This document shows positions 9,881 through 20,449 of a stretch of DNA of 64,000 nt, piece after piece. This stretch comes from Leptobrachium leishanense (taxonomy: Eukaryota > Chordata > Amphibia > Anura > Megophryidae), in the NCBI GenBank assembly GCA_009667805.1, contig CM019069.1, positions 47,426,201-47,490,200 on the forward strand, in the 5' to 3' direction. The notes beneath the pieces are model-generated. The model saw nothing but the letters and a program-made list of their open reading frames with translations. It was not told the origin of the DNA and made no database searches. The position numbers and the translations under genes were made by a program. Numbering within the stretch: position 1 is the stretch's first letter; each line of letters begins with the position of its first letter.

Positions 9881-10751
9881 TATGTCTAGGTCATGTAATA
9901 AAATGTGGCTTCAAATCGCGTTTAAACATGATGAGCAAAAGCGGTAAAAATGAGCTGAGCACACAGCAGTGAAATGCAGGGTTAAGGGGTTAAACAGCAT
10001 ATCAGAGGAAGATTTAGTAGAGAAATGAACACTTCTCAGAAGCACAGGTGTTGTTTGATACATGTTCAGATCAGGAGACACCACACCCTCAGTCCCTCAG
10101 TCTACAGACAATTTATCAAATTCATCAGACCAGACTAATTAAAAGCACATGTTATTTCCAAACACTAATTAACACCTGTTGTTTACGCCGTTTGAGAACA
10201 CAGGTCATTTAGAGGTGAGAATCTTTGCACGTAGACATTATTTGTTAATTCAATATCTAATAAACCGTTGCTTATAATATTCTGTAGTAAAGAGTCTCTT
10301 TATTTCTAGATTTTGTTTGTATTTTCTTAAGCATTTTTTATACTTTTTTCAAAAAAAATTTTTCGAACTCGAACCGAACACGCCAAGAAGTTCGTGAACT
10401 TGCGAACGGCCAAAGTTCGAATCGAACTCCGAACTGATCGAATCGAACAGCTCATCCCTACTGACAACTGCAAATCTACAAACACACGATTAGATTTGTA
10501 GTTTGTCTCATTTTTTTTATTTTCACTGGTTGTGTATTTTTCTTTTTTAAAAGCGTCATTTCATTCTAGTTTTAATATGATAAATATTCCAAGAGTGCAC
10601 ACACCTTAGGTGCATATATCCGTGTATCTCTAGGATTGTAGGTAGGGATGCCTGACATTAGGCAATTATAAAATATTGTTAATTTATTTGTATTGCATCA
10701 TCATATTACACAGCGAAGTACAATGGTAACAATAAATTAGTGCATTATTCG

Positions 10752-11149
10752 CAGCGACCGTCAAAACGTGCGTCAGAACGCATTGACGTATTTTTTCACG
10801 GAATGCATGAAAACGGTCATACGATGCGCATTTTCGTGTGTGATTTTTTACGGATCGTCAATAAAACACTTTTTGCGTCTGGACGTTATGTTGCCCGGAC
10901 ATGAGCAGCGTCTGACATCTCCTAATCACGCAAACACGCCGCTAGCGGACGCAGCGCACTCTGTACGTCAGTACTAGCGGTTCTGCTTTCTCAAAAAAAT
11001 GCGTTCATTTTCCACTTGCGTTGCGCGGCCGGACTTTGGTGCGGCCGTACTTCGTATATTGGCCGTCATTGCCCGTCATTTGCTGCTACTGCGGCCGTGA
11101 TTAAGTGCGCCTAAACGCACGTTAAAAATGCGCTAGTCTGACCCCAGCC
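10752..11149. mobile_element. Family A MITE, copy A2
   Basis: The interior blocks are shared with the other A copies in opposite orientation, and the right end is GTCTGACCCCAGCC. The left end is eroded. Confidence 0.7.
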
Positions 11150-11895
11150 ATAGATGGACAGAGACACGATTTAGAGGATAGAGAGGGCCCGGCTCTCTAA
11201 GGATCTTATTTCCTAAAGGCAAGAACAAAATTGTCAGGACCGTACCTGTCCGTTCCTGTGATATTCCATGCAAGTGGTGGTTGCATGAAAGGTGCTGCCC
11301 TAGTGCTCGGCACCAGTATATAAACAGTTAATTCACCTAAAAAAAAAAAACACACACCCATGTGCCTAATCAATAAAGGCTCCACACCCCCTCTGATCCA
11401 TGCTTCATAGTTGTTACTTATTCCCAGGAATAAGACCTGCTAATACCAAGCTCCAGAGAAACCTGCTTTCCCTATCTACCCATCTTGTTTCCCTTGCTCC
11501 AAGACCCCCCAATACCCACTGTGCTCTCCCAGGAGCAACTACCCTCGCATCTGGACTCAAGGATTGCTTTCCTCATTACCCTCAGCCAACCTGTGAGTTC
11601 CATTGTGTCCGGTCTCACAGCCCTCCTGTGTGATTCTCCTCTCCCACGAACTGTGTGCATCCCCGAGACCTGCATATCAGCCTCATCATCTGTAAGGCCA
11701 GTATCTATAAGGTACCAACCCTGACAAAAATACAAGATAAATCATAATAATAAACAAAGGTTCTACAGGTTTTAATCCAAATGCAGACAACCCACCACGT
11801 ACAGTGTCCCCTCTTCCTCAGCAACAAAAATTATACACTTCAGAAAATAACACAAATCAGTTTGTGCAAACGATACACAGGTTGGGCGCGTCTTA

Positions 11896-12321
11896 GGCTG
11901 GGGTCAGACGAACGCAGTGCGAACGCGCGTGCAGCCGCACTTAATCACGGCCGTAGTAGCAGCAAATGACGGCCAATGCCGGGCAATATACGAAGTACGG
12001 CCGCACAAAAGTTTGGCCGCGCAACGCAAGTGGCAAACAAACGCATTTTTTCAGGAATGTGAAACGGCTAGTACAGACGTACAGAGTGCGCTGCGTCCGC
12101 TAGCGGCGTGTGTGCCTGATTCGGAGACGTCAGTCGCTGCTAATGTCCGGCCTACATAACGTCCAGACGCAAAAAGTGTTTTATTGATGATCCGTACAAA
12201 ATCATGGACGAAAATGCGCATCGTATGACCGCTATCGCATATTCCGTGAAAAAATACGTCCATTACTTCGAACGCACTTTTTCACGGACGACGCGAAAAA
12301 TGCATTCGTCTGACCCTAGCC
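11896..12321. mobile_element. Family A MITE, copy A3, intact ends
   Basis: GGCTGGGGTCAGACG at the left pairs with CGTCTGACCCTAGCC at the right. TTA flanks both sides (11893-11895 and 12322-12324), as expected for PIF/Harbinger TWA duplication. Confidence 0.82.
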
Positions 12322-12324
12322 TTA

Positions 12325-12910
12325 GGCTGGGTGTCCACTGGGTCTGTAGTCAGACCACCGACTTGGTCGTCTGCCTACGGACAACACAGTAGGCCGATAA
12401 GGGTCGTCCTCTGGAACACTGACAGATAAGTCAGTTATTATGAACAAATAAACAGACAGGGATTCAGTGGCGCTACGTTATATGTGGACCGGTACTGATC
12501 GCTAATGCACTAAATGGTTATTCCCAACACCACTAAACTTAGGAAAAAATTCAAAAACACTAGTGCAGCACTAGTGTAAAACAGTATATGAAGTCCATGA
12601 GTGGTTATATATCAAGCAATCACATAGACATTACAGTATATACTGTTTTACACTATGGACTTCTTTTTTATATATGATACCGTTGAACAAGCGACTGTCT
12701 TCCAAAGTATTGTTGCGGCATATGTGAAAATTGTCCTGTTCGATGCAATTTATTTATATAAGATCACGTGATTGGGTGTACGGGAGCGCTGCACTAGTGT
12801 TTTTTAATTTTTTCCTAAGTCAGTTATTATGCTTTTCATCATGAACCAGATAAGGGACATCTAAAATGTCAATGTAGGAGGTGAAAGACAACCTCTGCCC
12901 CCAACATTGA
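12325..12910. other. No gene seen; short repeats only
   Basis: The phrase TAAGTCAGTTATTATG occurs near 12427 and near 12817, bracketing AT-rich sequence. No domain, splice signal or structured element was recognised. Confidence 0.5.
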
Positions 12911-14104
12911 GTGTCACCAACAGAGAGAGGTCTACAAGACAGCCTGGAAGTGCTGGAAAAATACAATGTGGCATGGGCACTACCCATCAACCAAAAGAAA
13001 ACCAAAAGAAAACAAAGGTCATGGTTTTCCAAAGGAAGAAAGCAAAAACCAAGAGTTCCTCTTTCACACTTAATGACTGCACTCTTGATGAAGCCAACAG
13101 CTACACATACCTCAGCCAGCCTAGAAACAAACCGATCGGGAAGTTTCAAACCAGCCATAGAGGCCCTAAGAGACAAGGCGTGTAGAACCTTCTATGCCAT
13201 CAGGAGAAACCTCTACAAACTAAAACCGCCTGTAAGAGTCTGGCTTAAAATCTTTGATAGTGTCATCACTCCAATCCTCCTTTATGGCAGTGAAGTATGG
13301 GGCCCCATCACCTACCCTGACCAACCCAAATGGACCACCAGCCCAACAGAAATATTCCATCTGGAATTCTGCAAGCACCTCCTCCAAGTCCATCGGAGCA
13401 CCTCTAACAATGCTTGCCGGGCCGAGCTGGGCAGACTCCCCTTATTTCTTGCAGTACAGAAGAGGGCGCTATCATACTGGGACCACCTAAACATCAGCAG
13501 CCTCAACTCATACCACCATAAAGCCCTACTGGCCAACAAGGACCACCACAAACCATGTGGGCTGCAACAACTCATATCCAACCTGATCATCCAAAGCCCC
13601 CATGAACGCAACCTGACAAAATGTCAAATAAAGGCCCTAATTAACGATTCCAGGGATAACTATATCAGAGAATGGAGACATGATATGGCAAACTCTCAGA
13701 AACTCACCATCTACCAATCCTTACAGAGGGAATACAAAATGGCCCCATACCTGGGGGTACTACAAGACCCCAAGGACAGACAGATCCTGAGCCGGTACAG
13801 ACTGAGCGCCCACAGCCTGGAAATCGAATCAGGGCAGCATAGACAGATCTACAAGCCCAGGGAGAATAGACTGTGCCAGCATTGTGACCAGGGGGCCGTG
13901 GAAGATGAGGTCCACTTCCTCCTACAGTGCCCGAAGTACTCAGCACTGAGGGAAACTCACTTCCAGAGACTCTCCGCTCTCATCCCAGACTTCACCTCCA
14001 TAGAAGAGACGAGGAAACTCCACATCATACTGGGAGAAGAGGAGCCGGCGGTGAAAATATCTGCCCAATACGTCACAGAATGTCACAGACTGAGAGGAAC
14101 ATGA
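12911..14104 (+). pseudogene. LINE reverse transcriptase, C-terminal part (5' truncated, frameshifted)
   Basis: The open frame of about 397 residues starts just after where the catalytic YADD box would be (residues SPTERGLQDSLEVLEKYN). A duplicated ACCAAAAGAAAA near 13000 throws the reading into another frame (VMVFQRKKAKTKSSSF), and it returns to the first frame near 13115. The thumb/connection follows with LYGSEVWGP, CKHLLQVHRSTSNNACRAELGRLPL split across adjoining segments, and a C-terminal zinc-finger-like motif, CQHC with EDEVHFLLQC. These belong to non-LTR retrotransposons. The clade is not certain. The 3' tail is probably at 16248-16413. Confidence 0.75.
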
Positions 14105-14149
14105 GATCCCGGACTTATAAATCCCCAACACGGACTCGCCCCCATCCCG

Positions 14150-16214
14150 CTCTGAAGCTGATTTTGTTCACTTCAAGTTTATTCTCCGGTCATACACCTC
14201 TGCCCTCCACTTGGCCAAACAATCCTTCTTCTCATCTCATATATCTACGCTGTCCTCCAACCCTAAAACGCTCTGGTCCACCTTCAACACCCTCCTCTAC
14301 CCACCTGCACCTCCCCCCTCAGCTGCCTTCAGCGCTCAAGAGCTGGCAGACTACTTCCTCAGTAAAACTTTAACTATCAGAAGCAACATCCAACACAAGA
14401 TAGTTATCTGCCACCTCCACTCCCACAGTCCCATCTGCCACCCACTGCCGCTTCCTCCCAACCACTGAGGAGGAAGTCAATTCCTTATTGTCCTCCTCAC
14501 ATCTCACCACGTGCCCGCTCGACCCCATTCCTCACATCTAATTCCTCCTCTCCTCCTCCTCACCCCTGCTCTCACACACATCTTCAACCTATCTCTCTCC
14601 ACTGGCTCCTTTCCATCCGCCTTCAAACACGCGCTAGTTACCCCTTTACTAAAGAAACCATCCCTAGATCCCAACTCTCCATCCAACTACCGTCCTGTAT
14701 CCCTGCTTCCCTTTACCTCTAAGCTCTTAGAAAAACTAGTCTTCAACCGCCTCTCCCTCTTCCTGTCCTCCAATTCACTACTTGACCCCCTGCAATCTGG
14801 CTTCCGTCCCCTACACTCAACTGAAACTGCCCTCACCAAAGTCACCAACGACCTCCTAACTGCTAAAAAACACGGCCACTATTCTATTCTCATCCTGCTT
14901 GACCTCTCGGCTGCTTTTGACACTGTTGACCACCCCCTCCTTCTACAGACCCTCAACTCTCTGGTCTCGGTGACACTGCACTTGCTTGGATTGACTCCTA
15001 TTTATCCAACAGGTCCTTCTGTGTGTCCTTTGCTGGTAACTCCTCCTCCTCATTGCCTCTATCTGTTGGTGTACCTCAAGGCTCTGTCCTTGGTCCTCTG
15101 CTCTTTTCCATCTACACCTCTCCTCCCTGGGCAAAATCATCAACAGCTTTGGCTTTAATTACCACCTCTACGCTGATGACACTCAGATCTACCTCTCTAC
15201 CCCTGATCTCTCTCCCCCTGTCCTTTCCAAAGTCAGTGACTGTTTATCTGGCATCTCCTCCTGGATGGCCTCCCACCACCTAAAGATCAACATGTCAAAG
15301 ACTGAGCTCCTACTTATTCCTCCCTCTAATGCCGCCCCACCTCCTGACTTCTCGATCACGGTGGAGGGTATCACCATCTCCCCATCAAACCAAGTTCGCT
15401 GTCTTGGAGTTACACTTGACTCTGCTCTTTCCTTCATCCCCACATCAAGTCTCTTCCTCCTCCCTGCCGATACAACTGCGTAATATTTACAGAATTCGGC
15501 CATTTCTTACCGCTGTCGCCACAAAACAACTCATACACGCCCTGGTAATCTCCCGACTCGACTATTGCAATAATCTCTTATCTGGCCTCCCTCTGTCCCC
15601 ACCTCTCCCCCCTACAATCCATCCTGAACGCCTCCGCCAGGCTAATTCACCTCCCCCGCCGCTCTGTCTCTGCCGCTCCCCTCTGCGAGTCCCTTCACTG
15701 GCTCCCCATCCACTGCAGAATTAAGTTCAAAATCCTTATCCTTACCTACAAAACCCTCACTAACTCAGCTCCCCACTACCTGTCCTCACTAATCACCAAA
15801 TACACCCAGCCCGCTCCCTAAGGTCAAACAGTGACCTGCGCCTAGCTTCTCCCCGCATCACCTCTTCCCATGATAGACTGCAGGATTTCTCAGCGCAGCC
15901 CCCACTCTCTGGAACGCTCTCCCTCGTACTGTCAGACTTTCCCCTAACTTCTCTTCCTTCAACACGCTCCCTGAAAACATTCCTATTTAGGGAAGCCTAC
16001 CACCCAACTCACTGACGCAACCATCAATCACTCTCACCTTACAGTCCTCTCCTCCTGTTTCCAACCCCAACCCTCCAGATTGTGAGTTCCTACGGGAATA
16101 GGGCCCTCATCTCCTCCTGTACTGTTTGTCAAATGTTGTTCAATGTATTGTAACCCTGTCTATACTGTGCTTATTGTACAGCGCTGCGGAATATGCTGGC
16201 GCTTTATAAATAAA

Positions 16215-16247
<33 letters not shown>
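14150..16247 (+). mobile_element. L2-type LINE inserted in the previous LINE
   Basis: RT-coding sequence is followed by a 3' UTR, then GCGCTTTATAAATAAAGAAT and an (AAT)n tail (16208-16247). At 16248 the sequence resumes with what looks like the 3' UTR of the first LINE. The left boundary is approximate; no target duplication was found. Confidence 0.7.
14511..16015 (+). pseudogene. L2/CR1-group reverse transcriptase remnant
   Basis: Recognisable in order: [37 protein letters not shown] and [13 protein letters not shown] (RT blocks, 14680-14935), then a frameshift near 14950. After it come [13 protein letters not shown] (15070) and [11 protein letters not shown] with the catalytic YADD near 15170, then [14 protein letters not shown]. 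Further frameshifts are followed by LDYCNNLLSGLP (15560), SLHWLPIHCRIKFKIL (15690) and a degenerate C-terminus ending near 16015. These are typical of L2-group LINEs. At least three frame breaks make it inactive. Confidence 0.85.
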
Positions 16248-16248
<1 letters not shown>

Positions 16249-16413
16249 CCACTTTACATTATCCTTACCCCTGATAATGTCCATGGACTTGCCCATCCCC
16301 CATATATGTCCCACTACCCCCCCCCCCCTCCACCATATAACCTCCCCATATGCTTTGGCAATGCTAAAATGTATTTGGTCCCGCCAATAAAGCTTATTTT
16401 GATTTGATTTGTG
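16248..16413 (+). repeat. Probable 3' tail of the interrupted LINE
   Basis: The segment ends CCGCCAATAAAGCTTATTT followed by TTGAT repeats, a typical LINE 3' end with a short tandem tail. Its place directly after the L2 tail suggests it belongs to the LINE starting at 12911. Confidence 0.5.
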
Positions 16414-16705
16414 TGCCTGGGCACACTATGCACACCCCCTGCGCACGTCTGATATATATATATATATTGAGAAAAGCAGGAAAATGCATAAAAAAGTTGT
16501 GAGATATGCTTTAATGTTATTTTTTGTTGTTGCGCTGGCACATGAAACTTGAGTAGGTAAAGTGCACAAGTCCCATAGCGGTGCACAATTTGCATTTCCT
16601 ATGCTACGTAAATTGCGTAGCAATGCAATTTGTGTAGAAAAGCTGTAGGGACTTCCAGAGTTTGTAAACCCCGAGCTGACAAGGATGAGCAGCGTGCGTC
16701 GTGAC

Positions 16706-16845
16706 CGAGGCTAGTGTCAGACGAGCGTCTTTGGAGAGCGGAAGGAATGTCTGTGAGAGTGGACGTTCCTTCCACTCGACGCCCGTCTGGCCATCTTGCT
16801 GAGTGCATTCAGTGCGCTCAGCGCTGCAAAGTACAGGGCCCCTCC
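16706..16845. mobile_element. Family B MITE fragment, copy B1
   Basis: It starts GGCTAGTGTCAGACGAGCG and continues with GGAAGGAATGTCTGTGAGAG and CGTCTGGCCATCTTGCTGAG, shared with 23588, 30466 and 55879. Only one side is present. Confidence 0.65.
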
Positions 16846-16985
16846 TGTTTGTGCTTCCCCATTGTAAAGCGCTACGGAATCTGTTGGCGCTGTATAAGTA
16901 CTTGTAACTGTATCAGTGTTTATTGCCGTTTACATGAAATTAACAAATACTAGCATTAATTTTTCTCTGCCTGGCACATCCCTAA

Positions 16986-17370
16986 GGCTAGGGTCAGACT
17001 AACGCATTTTTTGCGTCTTCTGTCAAAAAGTGCGTCCGGACACATGGACGCACTTTTTCACCGCAGACGCGATAGCGATCACACAGAGCGCAATTACGGC
17101 CGTATATTTTTGACGGAGCTATATAAAACAAATGGACGTGATGTCGGCCGGACGTGTGCAGCGTCTGACGTCTCCTAATCTCGCACACACGCCGCTATGC
17201 CGACGCAGCGCACTCTGTGCGTCAGTACTAGCGGTTCGACGTTCTTGCAAAAATGCATTTGTTTGCTGCTTGCGTTGCGCGGCCGCACTTTGTAGGTTGG
17301 CCGTCATTTGCTGCTACTACTGCCGTAATAAAGTGCGGCTAAATGCACGTTCAAACTTCTGACCCCAGCC
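16986..17370. mobile_element. Family A MITE, copy A4
   Basis: GGCTAGGGTCAGACTAACGC at the left pairs with TTCTGACCCCAGCC at the right. The flanks are TAA and TTA. The interior shares the family A blocks in the opposite orientation to A3. Confidence 0.78.
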
Positions 17371-17639
17371 TTATTGTTGTGACTGTGCTCAGAGTTAACA
17401 TAATCTACATGTTTTCTGCTTCTTTGCAGGATCTGCGGGATTGGCTGAGTTTCTGCAGCCGCTCCCTGTGCTCCCTCCATTGCCCCTCGGTTACAATCTG
17501 CTTAATCTGTTTAATAAAAGGGTTGTTATTACCATTAATAAACTCTGCAGGCCGCGCTGTTTTAATAAACAAAACTAAAGTCAAGCAGTATCGCTGGCAA
17601 TGATAATTGCACAGGCCTCCCAGCTTGCACACACTGGCT

Positions 17640-18080
17640 CCATCTTACTCCTCCCTCTCCGCCTTTTCAGACAATCACCTCCTGAGGGCGCATGGCGGTG
17701 ACGTCATCTGGAAGGCTCCGCTTTGTCCCTTCTCGCTTCCCGTAGAAGCTCCAGTCACTTGCTGTGTGTGTTTGTGTGGCGGGCGGGGCTCTGTCCTGGG
17801 TAGACTGTTCAGCGTCCTGACGTTTGGACCCGGCGGTGGGGGAACCGGCGAGGTGGGTCTCCTTCCTTCGGGCACGGGCGTTTGTCGTTTTTTTTTTACC
17901 TTTTTTTAGAACCGGGTGGTGACTTCCCCGGAGCAGGCGCCGATACAGGAAATGAGAGGGGGCACCGGGAGCGGCCTCCGGCTGCTCATTGTCAGCCCCA
18001 GGGTGATCTGCGCCGGCGGAGGGATACAGCGAGGCTCCGATATGGGATGCATAGGGGGATGAAGACACGATTCTGAGTGA
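17640..18080 (+). promoter_or_regulatory. DYNC1I2: CpG-rich block: candidate DYNC1I2 promoter and non-coding exon 1
   Basis: CpG density rises sharply over AT-rich surroundings. It contains a perfect CRE TGACGTCA (17699-17706), a GC-box GGGCGGGG (17780-17787) and a possible splice donor GAG|GTGGGT at 17852/17853. It is the only such island upstream of the first coding exon, 11.6 kb away, on the correct strand. That makes it a reasonable TSS candidate. No transcript evidence is available, so the exon boundary is a guess. Confidence 0.4.
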
Positions 18081-18299
18081 GGAGGGGGTTCCTCATTATT
18101 GAGCCCTCCATGTATTTCCTCCGGTCCTGTCAGTTCTGCATCCTGTGCCTGATGCTCCTCCTCCATGTTTCCTGGACAGGCATCACTTGCACAGATGGGC
18201 AGCACAGGAAAAACGCTGGAGGCGAGAAACCACGTCACGGTCTACTTCAGGACCTGCCCATGGGTATATAACTGTGACGTGTCTAGGGCAGCAGGGGGG

Positions 18300-18432
18300 G
18301 GGGGTCAGCAACGTTGGTCCAACTCCAGATGTTTTGGGACTACATATCCCTTGAGCCTCTGCCAAACAGCTGAGAATTGTGGGAGATGTCGTTTCAATAC
18401 CTCTGGGTAGCCAAGGCTGCTGACACCTGCTG
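18300..18432. mobile_element. Family D hAT-type MITE copy
   Basis: GGTCAGCAACGTTGG, CCAGATGTTTTGGGACTAC and the inverted GCCAAGGCTGCTGACACCTG mark the same short element as the copies at 29690, 44107, 49633 and 54098. The 8-bp duplication is clear only for the copy at 49633. Confidence 0.65.
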
Positions 18433-18986
18433 GTCTAGGGAAACATTGGGGGGGGGGGGGGGTTCACCTGTCATCTTGGATTCTTAGCAGTTTCTAGGCT
18501 GGCTGTGCATTATGGGAAATGTAATATGCAACCATCACTGTGTCACAGAGCCAGGCATCTCACTGCATGCTTTTTATTTTCCCCCTCCCTCTCCCCTAAT
18601 AATCTCACAGATTTTAGATTACTGGCCTATGATAAAGATGATGGGGATTTGGTCACAAAATATGATCATGGGTTACTAAGCCTGCTACCATCATCAATGC
18701 ACCTCATCTTTTAGCAGGTCCTACACTGTACAATCTCTATACACAAGTGGGTTATATGTGTATATTACACATGCATCCCTGGGGTTCCCAGCACGGTGTA
18801 GGTAGAATCCTGCGGTGGAACACTTGTAGCATGGAGGGATGCTTTGCCAATGAAGGTGGTCAGCCCTCTTCATGTAACATAAAAAAACCACGCAAGGTGG
18901 CAGTTAACCTCATAAAACCTTGTATAGGTTGCTTCTGAAACCAATAAACAAACATGCGTGGATTGGAGCACTCCAGACAAGATTTA

Positions 18987-19454
18987 GGCTGGCGTCAGAC
19001 GAACGCAGTGATCATATCTGTGTCGCCGTACAGTTTAACGTCCGTCGTAGCATAGAATCCTGATCAATAGAGACCCACACACGAAGTACATGCGGACCGA
19101 ACTGCTCACGCACAATGCACGTGGCAAACGGACGCAAGTTAGGCAAGAAAGTAAAAACCACCATAATAGAATGCGCAGGGTGTGCCACGTCTGCGTAGGG
19201 ACCTGTGTGCCTTATGCTGCGACGTTAGACGCAGCGCATTTGCGATGTCCATAACGTTGACGCTCAGGTTTTTATGGTCTGGCTGATAGTACCTCTATTT
19301 TAATTATAATTAATTTTGATTCCCATATTTCCCTTTTTTATTCTACATCTGTTAAAAAAAAACGGTCCGTGTGGTGTCTACAGTATCTTCCATCAGTACG
19401 TCCGTTATGCACGCAGGCAGAGTGCACTCGGACTGCGTTCGTCTGACATTAGCC
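18987..19454. mobile_element. Family A-related MITE, copy A5 (diverged)
   Basis: GGCTGGCGTCAGACGAACGC and GCGTTCGTCTGACATTAGCC are inverted ends, with TTA on both sides (18984-18986, 19455-19457). The interior is less similar to the other A copies. Confidence 0.75.
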
Positions 19455-19849
19455 TTAGTCTGCAAACTTTACTGCGTCAGAGAGCCAGCCAAACCACTGC
19501 ATGTTTTTTGCCTTGTGAGAAACATGTAATATATATATATATTTTTTGGTATAGGTTTTGGTGACGGATGCAGAGTTATTTTTTCCTATGCTGACATTTG
19601 TAATCCTCCCCCCCCCCCCTGTTGTGGACATCAGATTCTGCAGCTCTGCTAATGTGCCCTGAAAAGGGAAATTCAGATTGTTTTTTTTCTTGCCATATCC
19701 CAGTTTTGTAATTTCCAGAGGAGTAGAAGGGCGCGTGTCTGTATGAGCTTCCAGGCAGGGTGCCTCATATCCCAGAGGGGCAAACGCTTGATACACTGAG
19801 AAAATGGACCTGCTGCAACATAGGTCTTTATTTGGTCCAAAAACTCTTA

Positions 19850-20030
19850 CAGGATTATTCAGAGAGAGGGGAAAACCTTGAGAATTGGCAGGAGAATGAA
19901 CAATCTAGACCAAATAGCAAATTTGGAAAGTGAGATAAATGGGAGAATTTTTCTGGTTTGACTATTTTGACCTAGAATTTTCAGTTCTCCAGTCATTCTC
20001 AAGGTTTTCACCGCTTTCTGAATAGCCCTG
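19850..20030. mobile_element. Family C MITE, copy C2
   Basis: CAGGATTATTCAGAGAG at the left and TTTCTGAATAGCCCTG at the right, flanked by TTA on both sides. Confidence 0.82.
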
Positions 20031-20264
20031 TTAGTTTCAGCTCCCATAACAAGACTTTACAAAGCTTGATTAGGCTCGCTTTGGGACCTGAAACATCACA
20101 TTCTGTGTTTTTTCCACCTTTCTACCCAGCAGTGAATGTTTTGGCCTAAAGACCCAAACGCACCCTTGATCTAGGTGGGTGACCTTGTTTAGTTTTAATT
20201 GGATCATTATTTTTGGGGCCTGTAGGTACCAGTATGTTCTATTGCTGGCATGTATCTTGCAGAT

Positions 20265-20449
20265 CAGTGGTTCCCAAACCTGTCCTCATGCCACTAACAG
20301 GCCAGGGTTTAATAATTCCCATGGGGGGGAAAGGCAGACTGAATCTTGCAATCACTGAGCAGCAAATCATATCACCTGTGCTGTGCTTCAGAATATATCT
20401 GCAAACCTGGCCTGTTAGGGGGACCTGAGGACAGGGTTGGGAACGTTTG
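20265..20449. mobile_element. Family E hAT-type MITE, copy E1
   Basis: CAGTGGTTCCCAAACC at the left and GGTTGGGAACGTTTG at the right, with inner CTAACAGGCCAGG / CCTGGCCTGTTAG arms. It matches the better preserved copy at 40441. Confidence 0.75.

Larger units (their letters stand above)
2281..9989. mobile_element. Probable TTAA-flanked (piggyBac-like) element containing further insertions
   Basis: TTAA at 2277-2280 is followed by CCCCTTCACTG. On the right, AAGGGG is followed by TTAA at 9990-9993. Many piggyBac-like MITEs start CCC and duplicate TTAA. The terminal inverted match is short, so this is inference. Its body includes paired CRE-like ATGACGT motifs, as do other TTAA elements in the window. 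No transposase is visible. Confidence 0.45.
1867..10460. mobile_element. Composite hAT-type transposon (hAT-A) with nested insertions
   Basis: The ends are inverted: TAGGGATGAGC at 1867 and GCTCATCCCTA ending at 10460. Related GAACTCGAAC-type motifs continue inside both ends. The flanks are an exact 8-bp duplication CTGACAAC (1859-1866 and 10461-10468), the size made by hAT transposases. The element's own sequence appears to be only about 0.9 kb (1867-2277 and 9994-10460). The remaining 7.7 kb is later insertions. No hAT-A transposase is visible. Confidence 0.85.

Noticed and set aside
17882..18238. Overlapping ORFs of 64-133 residues on both strands in the CpG block
   Set aside because: Open because of GC-rich composition; no conserved domain. 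Only the signal-peptide-like frame at 18110 was kept, as a low-confidence finding.
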